DNA from: Micromonospora yangpuensis
GTDB taxonomy: Bacteria > Actinomycetota > Actinomycetes > Mycobacteriales > Micromonosporaceae
DNA: 64,000 nt
Assembly: GCF_900091615.1 (NCBI RefSeq)
Contig: NZ_FMIA01000002.1
Span: 5,704,001 to 5,768,000, forward strand
Reading direction: 5' to 3'
Shown: piece after piece, positions 57,959 through 64,000 of the stretch
Position numbering within the stretch: the stretch's first letter is position 1
Layout: every line of letters begins with the position of its first letter
Notes under the pieces: generated by a model
What the model was told of the DNA's origin: nothing
Seen by the model: the letters and a program-made list of their open reading frames with translations, nothing else
The model's database searches: none
Made by a program: the position numbers and the translations under genes

Positions 57959-58549
57959 TCAGGGGCGGGCGGCCAGCCGGGTGAGGTGGGTGTCGATCTC
58001 GGCGCGGGCCTCGGCCGGGCTGAGCGCGGCGTAGAGCAGCCGTAGCGTCACCCCGTCCAGCACGGTGGCCAGCTCCCCGGCGGCCTGCGGCACGTCGACG
58101 TCGGCGGCGATGCTGCCGTCGGCGCGGGCCAGGTCGATCAGGCGGGCGAGGTTGGCGCGTAGCTCGACGGCGTTCTCCCGCATGATGGCCGCGATCTGCT
58201 CGTCGATCAGCGCCTCGGCGGTCAGCATCAGCCAGACCCGCGACTCGAAGATCCGCTCCTCGTCCAGCGGGACGAGCTGGACCACGGCCAGCCGCAGGGT
58301 CTCCAGCGCGCTCGGCCCGGTGGGCAGCGCCCGGGCCCGCCGGACCACCCGGTCGACCAGGTACGCCATGGCGGCCCGGACCATCAGCTCCCGGGTCGGC
58401 AGGTAGTGCTGGGCCGTCGCCAGCGGCATCCCCGCCTCGCCCGCGACGGCCCGGACGGTGGTGCCGGCCACGCCGGTACGGCTCAGCACGGCGCAGGCGG
58501 CCGCCCCGAGTCGGCTCCGACGCTCCTCGTGGTCCACGACCTTCGGCAT
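57959..58549 (-). CDS. TetR-family transcriptional regulator
   Basis: 196-residue regulator. The N-terminal HTH (about residues 10-55) reads RLGAAACAVLSRTGVAGTTV, then VAGEAGMPLATAQHYLPTRE. The rest is the helical ligand-binding domain (RLAVVQLVPLDEERIFESRV). A conserved hydrolase-like C-terminal arrangement resembles TetR_C_6-type regulators, but the ligand is unknown. It is divergent from the CPBP protease gene; a perfect 28-bp operator lies between the two starts, so it very probably represses that gene and perhaps itself. Confidence 0.9.
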   Translation of the reverse strand: MPKVVDHEERRSRLGAAACAVLSRTGVAGTTVRAVAGEAGMPLATAQHYLPTRELMVRAAMAYLVDRVVRRARALPTGPSALETLRLAVVQLVPLDEERIFESRVWLMLTAEALIDEQIAAIMRENAVELRANLARLIDLARADGSIAADVDVPQAAGELATVLDGVTLRLLYAALSPAEARAEIDTHLTRLAARP

Positions 58550-58569
58550 GTCATGATCGTACGTGATCG

Positions 58570-58597
58570 GTCGCTTGACCGATATAGGTCAAGCGAC
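58570..58597. promoter_or_regulatory. TetR operator: perfect 11-bp inverted repeat
   Basis: GTCGCTTGACC at 58570-58580 and its complement at 58587-58597 flank a 6-bp GATATA centre. It lies in the 61-bp gap between the divergent TetR and CPBP genes and covers the -35 and spacer of the CPBP promoter. Confidence 0.85.
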
Positions 58598-58603
58598 TAA
58601 TCT
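58575..58603 (+). promoter_or_regulatory. Promoter of the CPBP protease gene, overlapping the operator
   Basis: TTGACC (-35, 58575-58580) and TAATCT (-10, 58598-58603) are 17 bp apart. The -10 ends seven bases before the ATG at 58611, so the transcript should begin at or next to the start codon and be leaderless; no Shine-Dalgarno is present, which agrees. Confidence 0.75.
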
Positions 58604-58610
58604 CCTCGCC

Positions 58611-59336
58611 ATGACCGCCGACCTTGCCCCGAAAAGCCCCGCTACGACCCCCGGCTTCGCCCGGTTCACCTGGCCCGATCTGGCGATCGTGCTCGCGGTC
58701 GGCTTCGGTCTGGCCAACGCCCCGGTGGCGAACTTCCTCGCCCGGGGCCCGGCCGCCCTGGGCGCCTCCGAACTGCTCGCCAGCATCCTCGCCTGGCTGC
58801 TGATCAACGGGGTCCAACTGCTGGTCGGCCTCGCCGTGACGTACCACCGCTTCGGCGAGATCCGCCGGCCGCTGCTGCTGACCCGGCCCACCGCCGGCAA
58901 CCTGCGCGCCGCGACCTGGTGGGGGCTGGCCAAGGCCGGGCTCACCCTCGGCCTGCTCCTGGCACTGCCGGCGGCGCTCACCGCGGACGGCGGCGGCGAG
59001 GGCGGCTACCCGCCCGGCAGCCTGCTCGCCCAGTTCACCTTCGCCTTCTTCTTCGGCGCCATCGCCTCCCCGATCTACGAGGAGGTGCTCTACCGGGGCG
59101 TCTTCTTCCAGGGCCTGGCCGCCCGGCTCCCGGCGCTGGCCGCGATCGGGATCTCCGCCGGCTTCTTCGCGGTGATGCACCTGCCCCGGGTCTTCAACAC
59201 CATCAGCGCGCTCTTCGCCGGCCTGCTCTTCGCCTGGCTGCTGCACCGCTACCGCAACCTCTGGGTGCCGATCCTCGCCCACACGGTGAGCAACGGGACC
59301 CTCATCGTGCTCGCCTTCGCCGCCCAGGTCGCCTGA
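58611..59336 (+). CDS. CPBP-family intramembrane glutamic protease
   Basis: 241-residue membrane protein with about six to eight hydrophobic segments. The CPBP (Abi/Rce1-type) motifs are intact: EE at 157-158 with Arg162 (EEVLYRG), then FFAVMHLPR with the second-motif His, and LAHTVSNG with the third-motif His and Asn. Such proteases act within the membrane; in bacteria some are linked to bacteriocin immunity or surface-protein processing. Expression is probably controlled by the divergent TetR regulator. The start is chosen from promoter spacing, since there is no ribosome-binding site. Confidence 0.88.
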   Translation: MTADLAPKSPATTPGFARFTWPDLAIVLAVGFGLANAPVANFLARGPAALGASELLASILAWLLINGVQLLVGLAVTYHRFGEIRRPLLLTRPTAGNLRAATWWGLAKAGLTLGLLLALPAALTADGGGEGGYPPGSLLAQFTFAFFFGAIASPIYEEVLYRGVFFQGLAARLPALAAIGISAGFFAVMHLPRVFNTISALFAGLLFAWLLHRYRNLWVPILAHTVSNGTLIVLAFAAQVA

Positions 59337-59360
59337 GCCCCGGCCTTCCCGCCGTCCGCT

Positions 59361-59469
59361 GCCCGTACCGCGCGGTGAACCCTGGCCTGAGCGGCCCGAG
59401 CCTGCAGCACCGCGCGGCCTGAGCCCGTACCGCGCGGCCTGAGCCCGCGCCGCGGCCTGAGCGGGCCGG
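59361..59469. repeat. Imperfect 20-bp GC tandem repeats
   Basis: Units on the pattern GAGCCCGTACCGCGCGGCCT recur; the clearest are 59401-59420, 59421-59440 and 59441-59458 (shortened). They lie between the CPBP gene and the reductase gene. No coding or regulatory meaning is evident. Confidence 0.65.
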
Positions 59470-59584
59470 CCGGTGCCGGGTCGGCGGGGGCGTGGCCGAG
59501 GTCGCGGTGGGCGTTGCCGGGTCGCTGGGTAAGGGATCGGACATGATGGGACCGACTGGACCTGCAACGGTGGAGGACGACGCA

Positions 59585-60628
59585 ATGGCGGAGAGCAACG
59601 GCGCGGCGACGCAGACCGGCGGCAAGTACGTCGAGCCGGGCGGCGAGTTCACCCGAGACCAGCGGTACATCGCCACCCGGATCACCGCCGACGGGCGGGA
59701 CGGGTACCCGGTGGAGCCCGACCGGTACCGGCTGGTGGTCAGCCGGGCCTGCCCCTGGGCCAACCGCATGATCATCGTACGGCGGTTGCTCGGCCTGGAG
59801 GAGGCGCTGCCGATGGCGGTGGCCGGGCCGACCCACGACGCCCGGAGCTGGACCTTCGACCTGGACCCGGACGGGCGGGACCCGGTGCTCGGCATCGAGC
59901 GGCTGGGCGAGGCGTTCTACGCCCGGTTCCCCGACTACGACCGGGGGATCACCGTGCCGGCCATCGTCGACGTGCCGACCGGGCAGGTGGTCACCAACGA
60001 CTACGCGCAGATGACCCTGGACCTCTCCACCGAGTGGACCGCGTACCACCGCCAGGGCGCGCCGCAGCTCTACCCGGAGCACCTGCGGGCCGAGATCGAC
60101 GAGGTAAACAAGGTGGTCTTCGCCGACGTCAACAACGGCGTGTACCGGTGCGGGTTCGCCGGCAGCCAGGAGGCGTACGAGAAGGCGTACCGGCGGCTCT
60201 TCGAGCGGCTGGACTGGCTCAGCGACCGACTCACCGAGCAGCGGTACCTGGTCGGCGACACCATCACCGAGGCCGACGTCCGGCTCTTCACCACGCTGGT
60301 CCGCTTCGATCCGGTCTACCACGGCCACTTCAAGTGCAACCGGCAGAAGCTGAGCGAGATGCCGGTGCTGTGGGCGTACGCGCGGGACCTCTTCGCCACC
60401 CCCGGCTTCGGCGACACCATCGACTTCGACCACATCAAGCGGCACTACTACGAGGTGCACCGGGACATCAACCCGACCGGGATCGTGCCGCTCGGCCCCG
60501 ACCTGGTCAACTGGCTCAGCCCGCACGGGCGCGAGGCGCTCGGCGGCCGGCCCTTCGGCGACGGCACTCCCCCGCCGCCACCCGCCCCGGCCGAGCAGGT
60601 CCCCCCCGCACACACCCCACTCGCCTGA
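59585..60628 (+). CDS. Glutathionyl-hydroquinone reductase-like protein (Xi-class GST)
   Basis: 347-residue protein of the YqjG/ECM4 family, which reduces glutathionyl- (in actinobacteria perhaps mycothiol-) conjugated hydroquinones. The redox Cys56 lies in RACPWANRMII. Family blocks TVPAIVDVPTGQVVTNDYAQ, VNNGVYRCGFAGSQEAYEKA and DVRLFTTLVRFDPVYHGHFK follow. A Pro-rich tail of about 25 residues ends the protein. The ATG at 59585 follows a GGAGG. Because actinobacteria generally lack glutathione, the true thiol partner is an inference. Confidence 0.9.
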   Translation: MAESNGAATQTGGKYVEPGGEFTRDQRYIATRITADGRDGYPVEPDRYRLVVSRACPWANRMIIVRRLLGLEEALPMAVAGPTHDARSWTFDLDPDGRDPVLGIERLGEAFYARFPDYDRGITVPAIVDVPTGQVVTNDYAQMTLDLSTEWTAYHRQGAPQLYPEHLRAEIDEVNKVVFADVNNGVYRCGFAGSQEAYEKAYRRLFERLDWLSDRLTEQRYLVGDTITEADVRLFTTLVRFDPVYHGHFKCNRQKLSEMPVLWAYARDLFATPGFGDTIDFDHIKRHYYEVHRDINPTGIVPLGPDLVNWLSPHGREALGGRPFGDGTPPPPPAPAEQVPPAHTPLA

Positions 60629-60642
60629 CCCCCCACCCCGAA

Positions 60643-60699
60643 TGCAAGGAAGGGCCCCTTCCTAACGCTTTTTGTATAGGAAGGGGCCCTTCCTATACA
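60643..60699. repeat. Palindromic repeat, copy 1
   Basis: Nested palindrome. Outer arms 60647-60664 and 60677-60694 are exact 18-bp complements, and each arm is itself nearly palindromic (GGAAGGG/CCCTTCC). The loop is 12 bp. It begins 15 bp after the reductase stop. Two further members lie at 62129-62183 and 63342-63395. It could act as a terminator. Confidence 0.88.
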
Positions 60700-60873
60700 C
60701 GCGGCACCGCCAGCCGGGGCGACCACTGAGAGCCATCACACATTCACCTTGCGTGTTCAATAGTTAACACGGCCGTCAATCGAACCTGGTCGACTTAGGG
60801 GGTCCGGCCCGGTGACCCACCGCCGGAGTCGGATCGGTCTGTCCATTGTGGACTCCCTGAGGAGGATCGAGCC

Positions 60874-62133
60874 TTGCGCAAGCTGGGTAGCAGAACCGCA
60901 CGTCTGGGCGTACTCGCCGGGTTTCTCACCGGCGTACTCGTCGCCACCACCGCTCCCGCGAACGCGGTGCCGGGCACCGCGGAGCCGGGTCGGGCCACGC
61001 CCGCCCCGCTGCTGGCCGCCGGTGCGCCGGCCGCGCCGGACCGGTACGTCGTGGTGCTCTCCGAGAAGCCCGCCGACACCGCCCGATCCAGCCAGGCCGC
61101 CCGGTCGATCACGGTGGCCGAGGCCGCCGGCGGCACGGTACTCAACCGCTACACCCAGGTCCTCGACGGGTACGCCGCCCACCTGCCCCCGGCCGCTCTC
61201 GCAGCGGTCCGCAACGACCCGGCGGTGGCGTACGTCGAGCCGGACACGGTCGTCCGGGGTGGTCCGGTCAACCGGGTGTCGACCCCCCAGGCGGTGCAGC
61301 CGAACCCGCCGTCCTGGGGGCTGGACCGCATCGACCAGCACTACCTGCCGCTGAACAACAGCTTCGGGTACACCACCACCGGCAGCGGCGTCACCGCCTA
61401 CGTCTTCGACTCCGGCATCCGCGCCACCCACGTCGACTTCGGCACCCGAGCCGCCGGGGCGTACGACGCGGTCGGTGACGGCAACGGCACCAACGACTGC
61501 CACGGGCACGGTACGCACGTCGCCGGCACCATCGGCGGCACCACGTACGGGGTGGCCAAGGCGGTGACGATCCGGGCGGTCCGGGTCCTGCAGTGCGACA
61601 ACTCCGGCTGGACCACCGACCTCATCGAAGGCCTCGACTGGGTCGCCGCCAACCACGCCGCGGTCTCGGTGGCCAACTTCAGCCTCCAGGGCTACGGCAC
61701 CGCCCCGAGCGTGGCCGTCGAGAACCTGATCGACTCGGGCGTCTACCCGGTCTTCATCGCCAACAACTTCAACACCGACGCCTGCACCAACGGCCCCCGG
61801 TCGACGCGCGGCATCACCGTGGCGGCGACCGACAGCACCGACAACCGGGCCTCGTTCTCCAGCTACGGCAGCTGCGTCGACGTCTTCGCCCCCGGGGTGG
61901 ACATCACCTCCGCCGGCATCGCCTCGAACACCGCGGTCGCCGCCGGCTGGGGCGGCACCTCGATGGCCGCCCCGCATGTCACCGGCTGGCTGGCCCGCTA
62001 CCGGCAGTCGAACCCGACGGCCACGCTGGCGACGGCCAAGTCCGCCCTGATCGCCGCCGCGACCACCGGCGTGGTGATCAACCCGGGCCCCGGCTCCCCC
62101 AACCGCCTCCTCTACGCCGCCCCTAGCTTGTAA
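60874..62133 (+). CDS. Secreted subtilisin-like serine protease (S8 family)
   Basis: 419-residue exported protease. TTG start behind GAGGAGG. Residues 1-31 are a signal peptide (MRKLGSRTARLGVLAGFLTG, ending PANA). Residues about 50-125 are an I9-type propeptide (DRYVVVLSEKP). The catalytic domain has Asp179 (YVFDSGI), His212 (HGTHVAG) and Ser363 (GGTSMAAPHV). The oxyanion region reads VFIANNFNTDAC. There is no C-terminal binding domain. Its TAA lies inside palindromic repeat copy 2, so the last residues (APSL) may have been altered when the repeat arrived. Confidence 0.95.
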   Translation: MRKLGSRTARLGVLAGFLTGVLVATTAPANAVPGTAEPGRATPAPLLAAGAPAAPDRYVVVLSEKPADTARSSQAARSITVAEAAGGTVLNRYTQVLDGYAAHLPPAALAAVRNDPAVAYVEPDTVVRGGPVNRVSTPQAVQPNPPSWGLDRIDQHYLPLNNSFGYTTTGSGVTAYVFDSGIRATHVDFGTRAAGAYDAVGDGNGTNDCHGHGTHVAGTIGGTTYGVAKAVTIRAVRVLQCDNSGWTTDLIEGLDWVAANHAAVSVANFSLQGYGTAPSVAVENLIDSGVYPVFIANNFNTDACTNGPRSTRGITVAATDSTDNRASFSSYGSCVDVFAPGVDITSAGIASNTAVAAGWGGTSMAAPHVTGWLARYRQSNPTATLATAKSALIAAATTGVVINPGPGSPNRLLYAAPSL

Positions 62134-62183
62134 GGAAGGGCCCCTGTTAACGCTTTCGGTATAGAAGGGGACCCTTCTAACGC
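62129..62183. repeat. Palindromic repeat, copy 2 (contains the protease stop codon)
   Basis: Begins TGTAAGGAAGGGCCCC; the TAA is the stop of the S8 protease. The core TGTTAACGCTTTCGGTATAG matches copy 3 closely. The insertion sequence begins four bases beyond its right edge. Confidence 0.85.
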
Positions 62184-62186
62184 CTA

Positions 62187-63207
62187 GGCCGTGTTTCGTA
62201 GGGCGGCGTTGTTGGGGCGTGGCGGTGGTCGCTAATGGGAGAGGTCTCCGGTAGTTGGTTCAGCGACCAAGCTGGAACTTCACACCGGAGACCTCGTGCC
62301 GAGCGTAGCGGCAGCGAGGCGACATGACCTGACCGACGTGCAGTGGGCGGTCCTCGAGCCGTTGCTGCCTGCGGGAACGGGTCATGCTCGGCCGCGCAGA
62401 TGGACCATGAGACTGATCATCGACGGGATCCGGTGGCGGGTCCGGACCGGATCACCATGGCGGGACGTGCCCGCGTCCTACCCGCCGTGGCAGACCTTGT
62501 ACCGGTGGTTCCGGCGCTGGCAGCGCGACGGCGTCTGGGCGCAGATCCTCACCTCGTTGCAGGCCCTGGCGGACGCGGCGGGGTTGATCGGCTGGACGGT
62601 GAGCGTGGACTCGACCATCAGCCGCGCCCACCAGCACGCCGATGGGGCCCGCCGTGACGGGCAGGCGCAGAAGGAGCCACCCGGTGGTGTGCAGACCGAG
62701 CCGGCAGGTCACGGCCTCGGCTGGTCAAGGGGCGGCTGGACCACCAAGACCCATCTGGCCTGCGAGCAGGGCCGCAAACTGATGGCCATGGTGGTGACCG
62801 CCGGACAACACGGCGACAGCCCACAGTTCATCCCCGTACTGGCCAAACTACGTGTCCCCCGCGCCGGTGGCGGCCGGCCCCGGACCCGCCCCGACATGGT
62901 GCTGGCCGACAAGGCGTACACGTCCAAAGCCAACCGAGCCCACCTACGATCCCGGGGCATCCGAGCGTGCATCCCGAGCAAGGCCGACCAGGACGCCCAC
63001 CGCAAGGCCAAAGGGTCCAAAGGCGGACGCCCACCCGCCTTCGACCCCGAGGTCTACCGCCTGCGTCACGCCGTGGAGTGCGGCATCAACCAGCTCAAAC
63101 ACCACCGCGCCATGGCCACCAGATACGACAAACTCGCCGTGCGCTACGAAGCCACCCTCACCATCGCCGCCATCAACCAATGGCTCCGCGCACTACGAAA
63201 CACGGCC
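62187..63207 (+). mobile_element. IS5-type insertion sequence, complete
   Basis: About 1.02 kb, bounded by inverted repeats. With the flanking TA included the match is 17 bp perfect: TAGGCCGTGTTTCGTAG at 62185-62201 and its complement at 63193-63209. The flanking TA on both sides looks like a 2-bp target duplication. It contains one transposase gene. The intact ends and uninterrupted frame suggest a recent, possibly active, insertion. Confidence 0.93.
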
Positions 63208-63210
63208 TAA
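62296..63210 (+). CDS. IS5-family DDE transposase
   Basis: 304-residue single-frame transposase with the N-terminal DUF4096-type domain ([20 protein letters not shown]) and the RNase-H-like DDE core: Asp105 in [11 protein letters not shown], Asp205 in [13 protein letters not shown] and Glu261 in [18 protein letters not shown] start with GGAG five bases upstream. The stop TAA straddles the element edge: the right terminal repeat encodes the last codons, and the stop comes from the flanking TA plus one host base. Confidence 0.95.
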   Translation: MPSVAAARRHDLTDVQWAVLEPLLPAGTGHARPRRWTMRLIIDGIRWRVRTGSPWRDVPASYPPWQTLYRWFRRWQRDGVWAQILTSLQALADAAGLIGWTVSVDSTISRAHQHADGARRDGQAQKEPPGGVQTEPAGHGLGWSRGGWTTKTHLACEQGRKLMAMVVTAGQHGDSPQFIPVLAKLRVPRAGGGRPRTRPDMVLADKAYTSKANRAHLRSRGIRACIPSKADQDAHRKAKGSKGGRPPAFDPEVYRLRHAVECGINQLKHHRAMATRYDKLAVRYEATLTIAAINQWLRALRNTA

Positions 63211-63341
63211 CGGGCACCGCCTCAGCACACGGCACCGCCTCAGCGCACGGCACGGTGTGGCCTGGCCGAGGGAAGCCACCTCGGTCAGGCCACCCGCCCG
63301 CTGCCATCCGCCCGCTGCCGGTCGCGCGACCCGCTGCCGGC

Positions 63342-63395
63342 GTGAGAAAGGTTCCCCTCTATACCGGAAGCGTTAACAGGGGGCCCTTCCTTACA
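63342..63395. repeat. Palindromic repeat, copy 3 (contains the nuoH stop codon)
   Basis: Inverted relative to copy 2. Read on the minus strand it begins TGTAAGGAAGGGCCCCC, and its TAA is the stop codon of nuoH. The core TGTTAACGCTTCCGGTATAG differs from copy 2 at one base. Confidence 0.85.
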
Positions 63396-64000
63396 GGGCG
63401 AGGCGGACGGCGGCGGTGAGGACGAGCTGGGCGAGGGCGGCCGGCACCAGCACCAGCCAGCAGAGCCGCTGCAACTGGTCCTCACGCAGCCGCGGGTACG
63501 ACACCCGCAGCCAGATGATCACGAAGGAGACGGCGAAGACCTTCAGCAGCGTCCAGAGCCAGCCGAGCTGGGCGTCGGCGAACGGCCCCTGCCAGCCACC
63601 GAGGAAGAGCACCGTGGTCAACGCGGCGATCACCACGATCCCGACGTACTCGGCGAGCAGGAAGAAGGCGAACCGCAGCCCGCTGTACTCGGTCATGTAG
63701 CCGAAGACCAGCTCGGAGTCGGCTACCGGCATGTCGAACGGGGGACGCCGGATCTCGGCCAGCCCGGCGACGAAGAACACGATCATCGCGGGGGCCTGCC
63801 AGAGCAGCCACCAGGGCTGCCACGCCTCGACGATCCCGGAGAGACTCAACGTGCCGGCCGCCATCGCCACCGACGCGGCGGCCAGCACCAGGGGCAGCTC
63901 GTAGCCGAGCAGCTGCGCCGCCCCCCGCAACCCGCCCAGCAGGCTGTACTTGTTGGCCGAGGCCCAGGCGGACATCAACACCGCGAGCACGCCGATGCCC
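63391..64000 (-). CDS. nuoH: NADH-quinone oxidoreductase subunit H (3' part)
   Basis: The C-terminal about 202 residues of NuoH, running off the right edge. It forms part of the quinone chamber of complex I. Signatures are SANKYSLLGGLRGAAQLLGY, the quinone-site loop FVAGLAEIRRPPFDMPVADS with its acidic residues, VFGYMTEYSGLRFAFFLLAE and WLRVSYPRLREDQLQRL. The stop TAA lies inside palindromic repeat copy 3. Its normal downstream neighbour nuoI is about 6.2 kb away. Confidence 0.97.
   Translation of the reverse strand, partial: GIGVLAVLMSAWASANKYSLLGGLRGAAQLLGYELPLVLAAASVAMAAGTLSLSGIVEAWQPWWLLWQAPAMIVFFVAGLAEIRRPPFDMPVADSELVFGYMTEYSGLRFAFFLLAEYVGIVVIAALTTVLFLGGWQGPFADAQLGWLWTLLKVFAVSFVIIWLRVSYPRLREDQLQRLCWLVLVPAALAQLVLTAAVRLAL

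Noticed and set aside
57326..63210. The block between nuoI and nuoH considered as a defence island or integrated element
   Set aside because: Uma2 and CPBP proteins sometimes occur in such contexts, but there is no integrase, attachment-site pair, restriction, toxin-antitoxin or known defence gene set; only the IS5 element is clearly mobile.

Overview
The window is high-GC DNA from an actinobacterium. Gene order, protein sequences and repeat content fit the Micromonosporaceae (Micromonospora-like); this is inferred from gene content, not from a database comparison. From about 1.8 to 41 kb almost every gene is on the minus strand and reads right to left. In transcription order: tRNA-Thr, tRNA-Met, rpmG, two hot-dog dehydratases of the HadA/HadB type, tRNA-Trp, secE-nusG, rplK-rplA, rplJ-rplL, rpoB-rpoC, two small membrane proteins, rpsL-rpsG-fusA-tuf, the S10-spc-alpha ribosomal protein run (rpsJ through secY-adk-map), a DUF1707 protein, infA-rpmJ-rpsM-rpsK-rpsD-rpoA-rplQ, and truA. 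This is the core transcription and translation region. Perfect GC hairpins punctuate it after rplA, rplL, rpoC, fusA, tuf and rplQ. Recognisable promoters precede rpoB and rpsL, an L10-type leader precedes rplJ, and an identical 19-nt motif lies in the leaders of rpsJ and rpsL.

The far left (1-1.75 kb) holds the start of a class I methyltransferase and a proline-rich membrane-anchored protein with a 33-bp tandem repeat. From 41 to 50 kb the content is more individual. It has a membrane GGDEF/EAL protein with a tiny exported peptide encoded upstream, a PP2C-type phosphatase behind what looks like a frameshifted partner gene, a lipoprotein with a C-terminal membrane domain, tRNA-Tyr, a YajQ-family protein, a repeat-rich convergent intergenic region, an MFS-like transporter and the HtpX protease.

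From 50 kb to the end lies respiratory complex I. nuoI-J-K-L-M-N (minus strand) is tightly packed with GTGA overlaps, but nuoH, normally next to nuoI, is about 6.2 kb away at the right edge. The gap is filled by mostly plus-strand accessory genes: a Uma2-family nuclease-fold protein, a TetR regulator divergent from a CPBP-family membrane protease with a perfect operator between them, a glutathionyl-hydroquinone reductase, a secreted subtilisin-like protease and a complete IS5-type insertion sequence with 17-bp perfect ends. Three copies of a roughly 55-bp palindromic repeat lie in this stretch, and two of them supply the stop codon of the adjoining gene (the protease and nuoH). The split nuo operon and its repeats are the least ordinary part of the window. 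I did not see a clear new defence or biosynthetic system.
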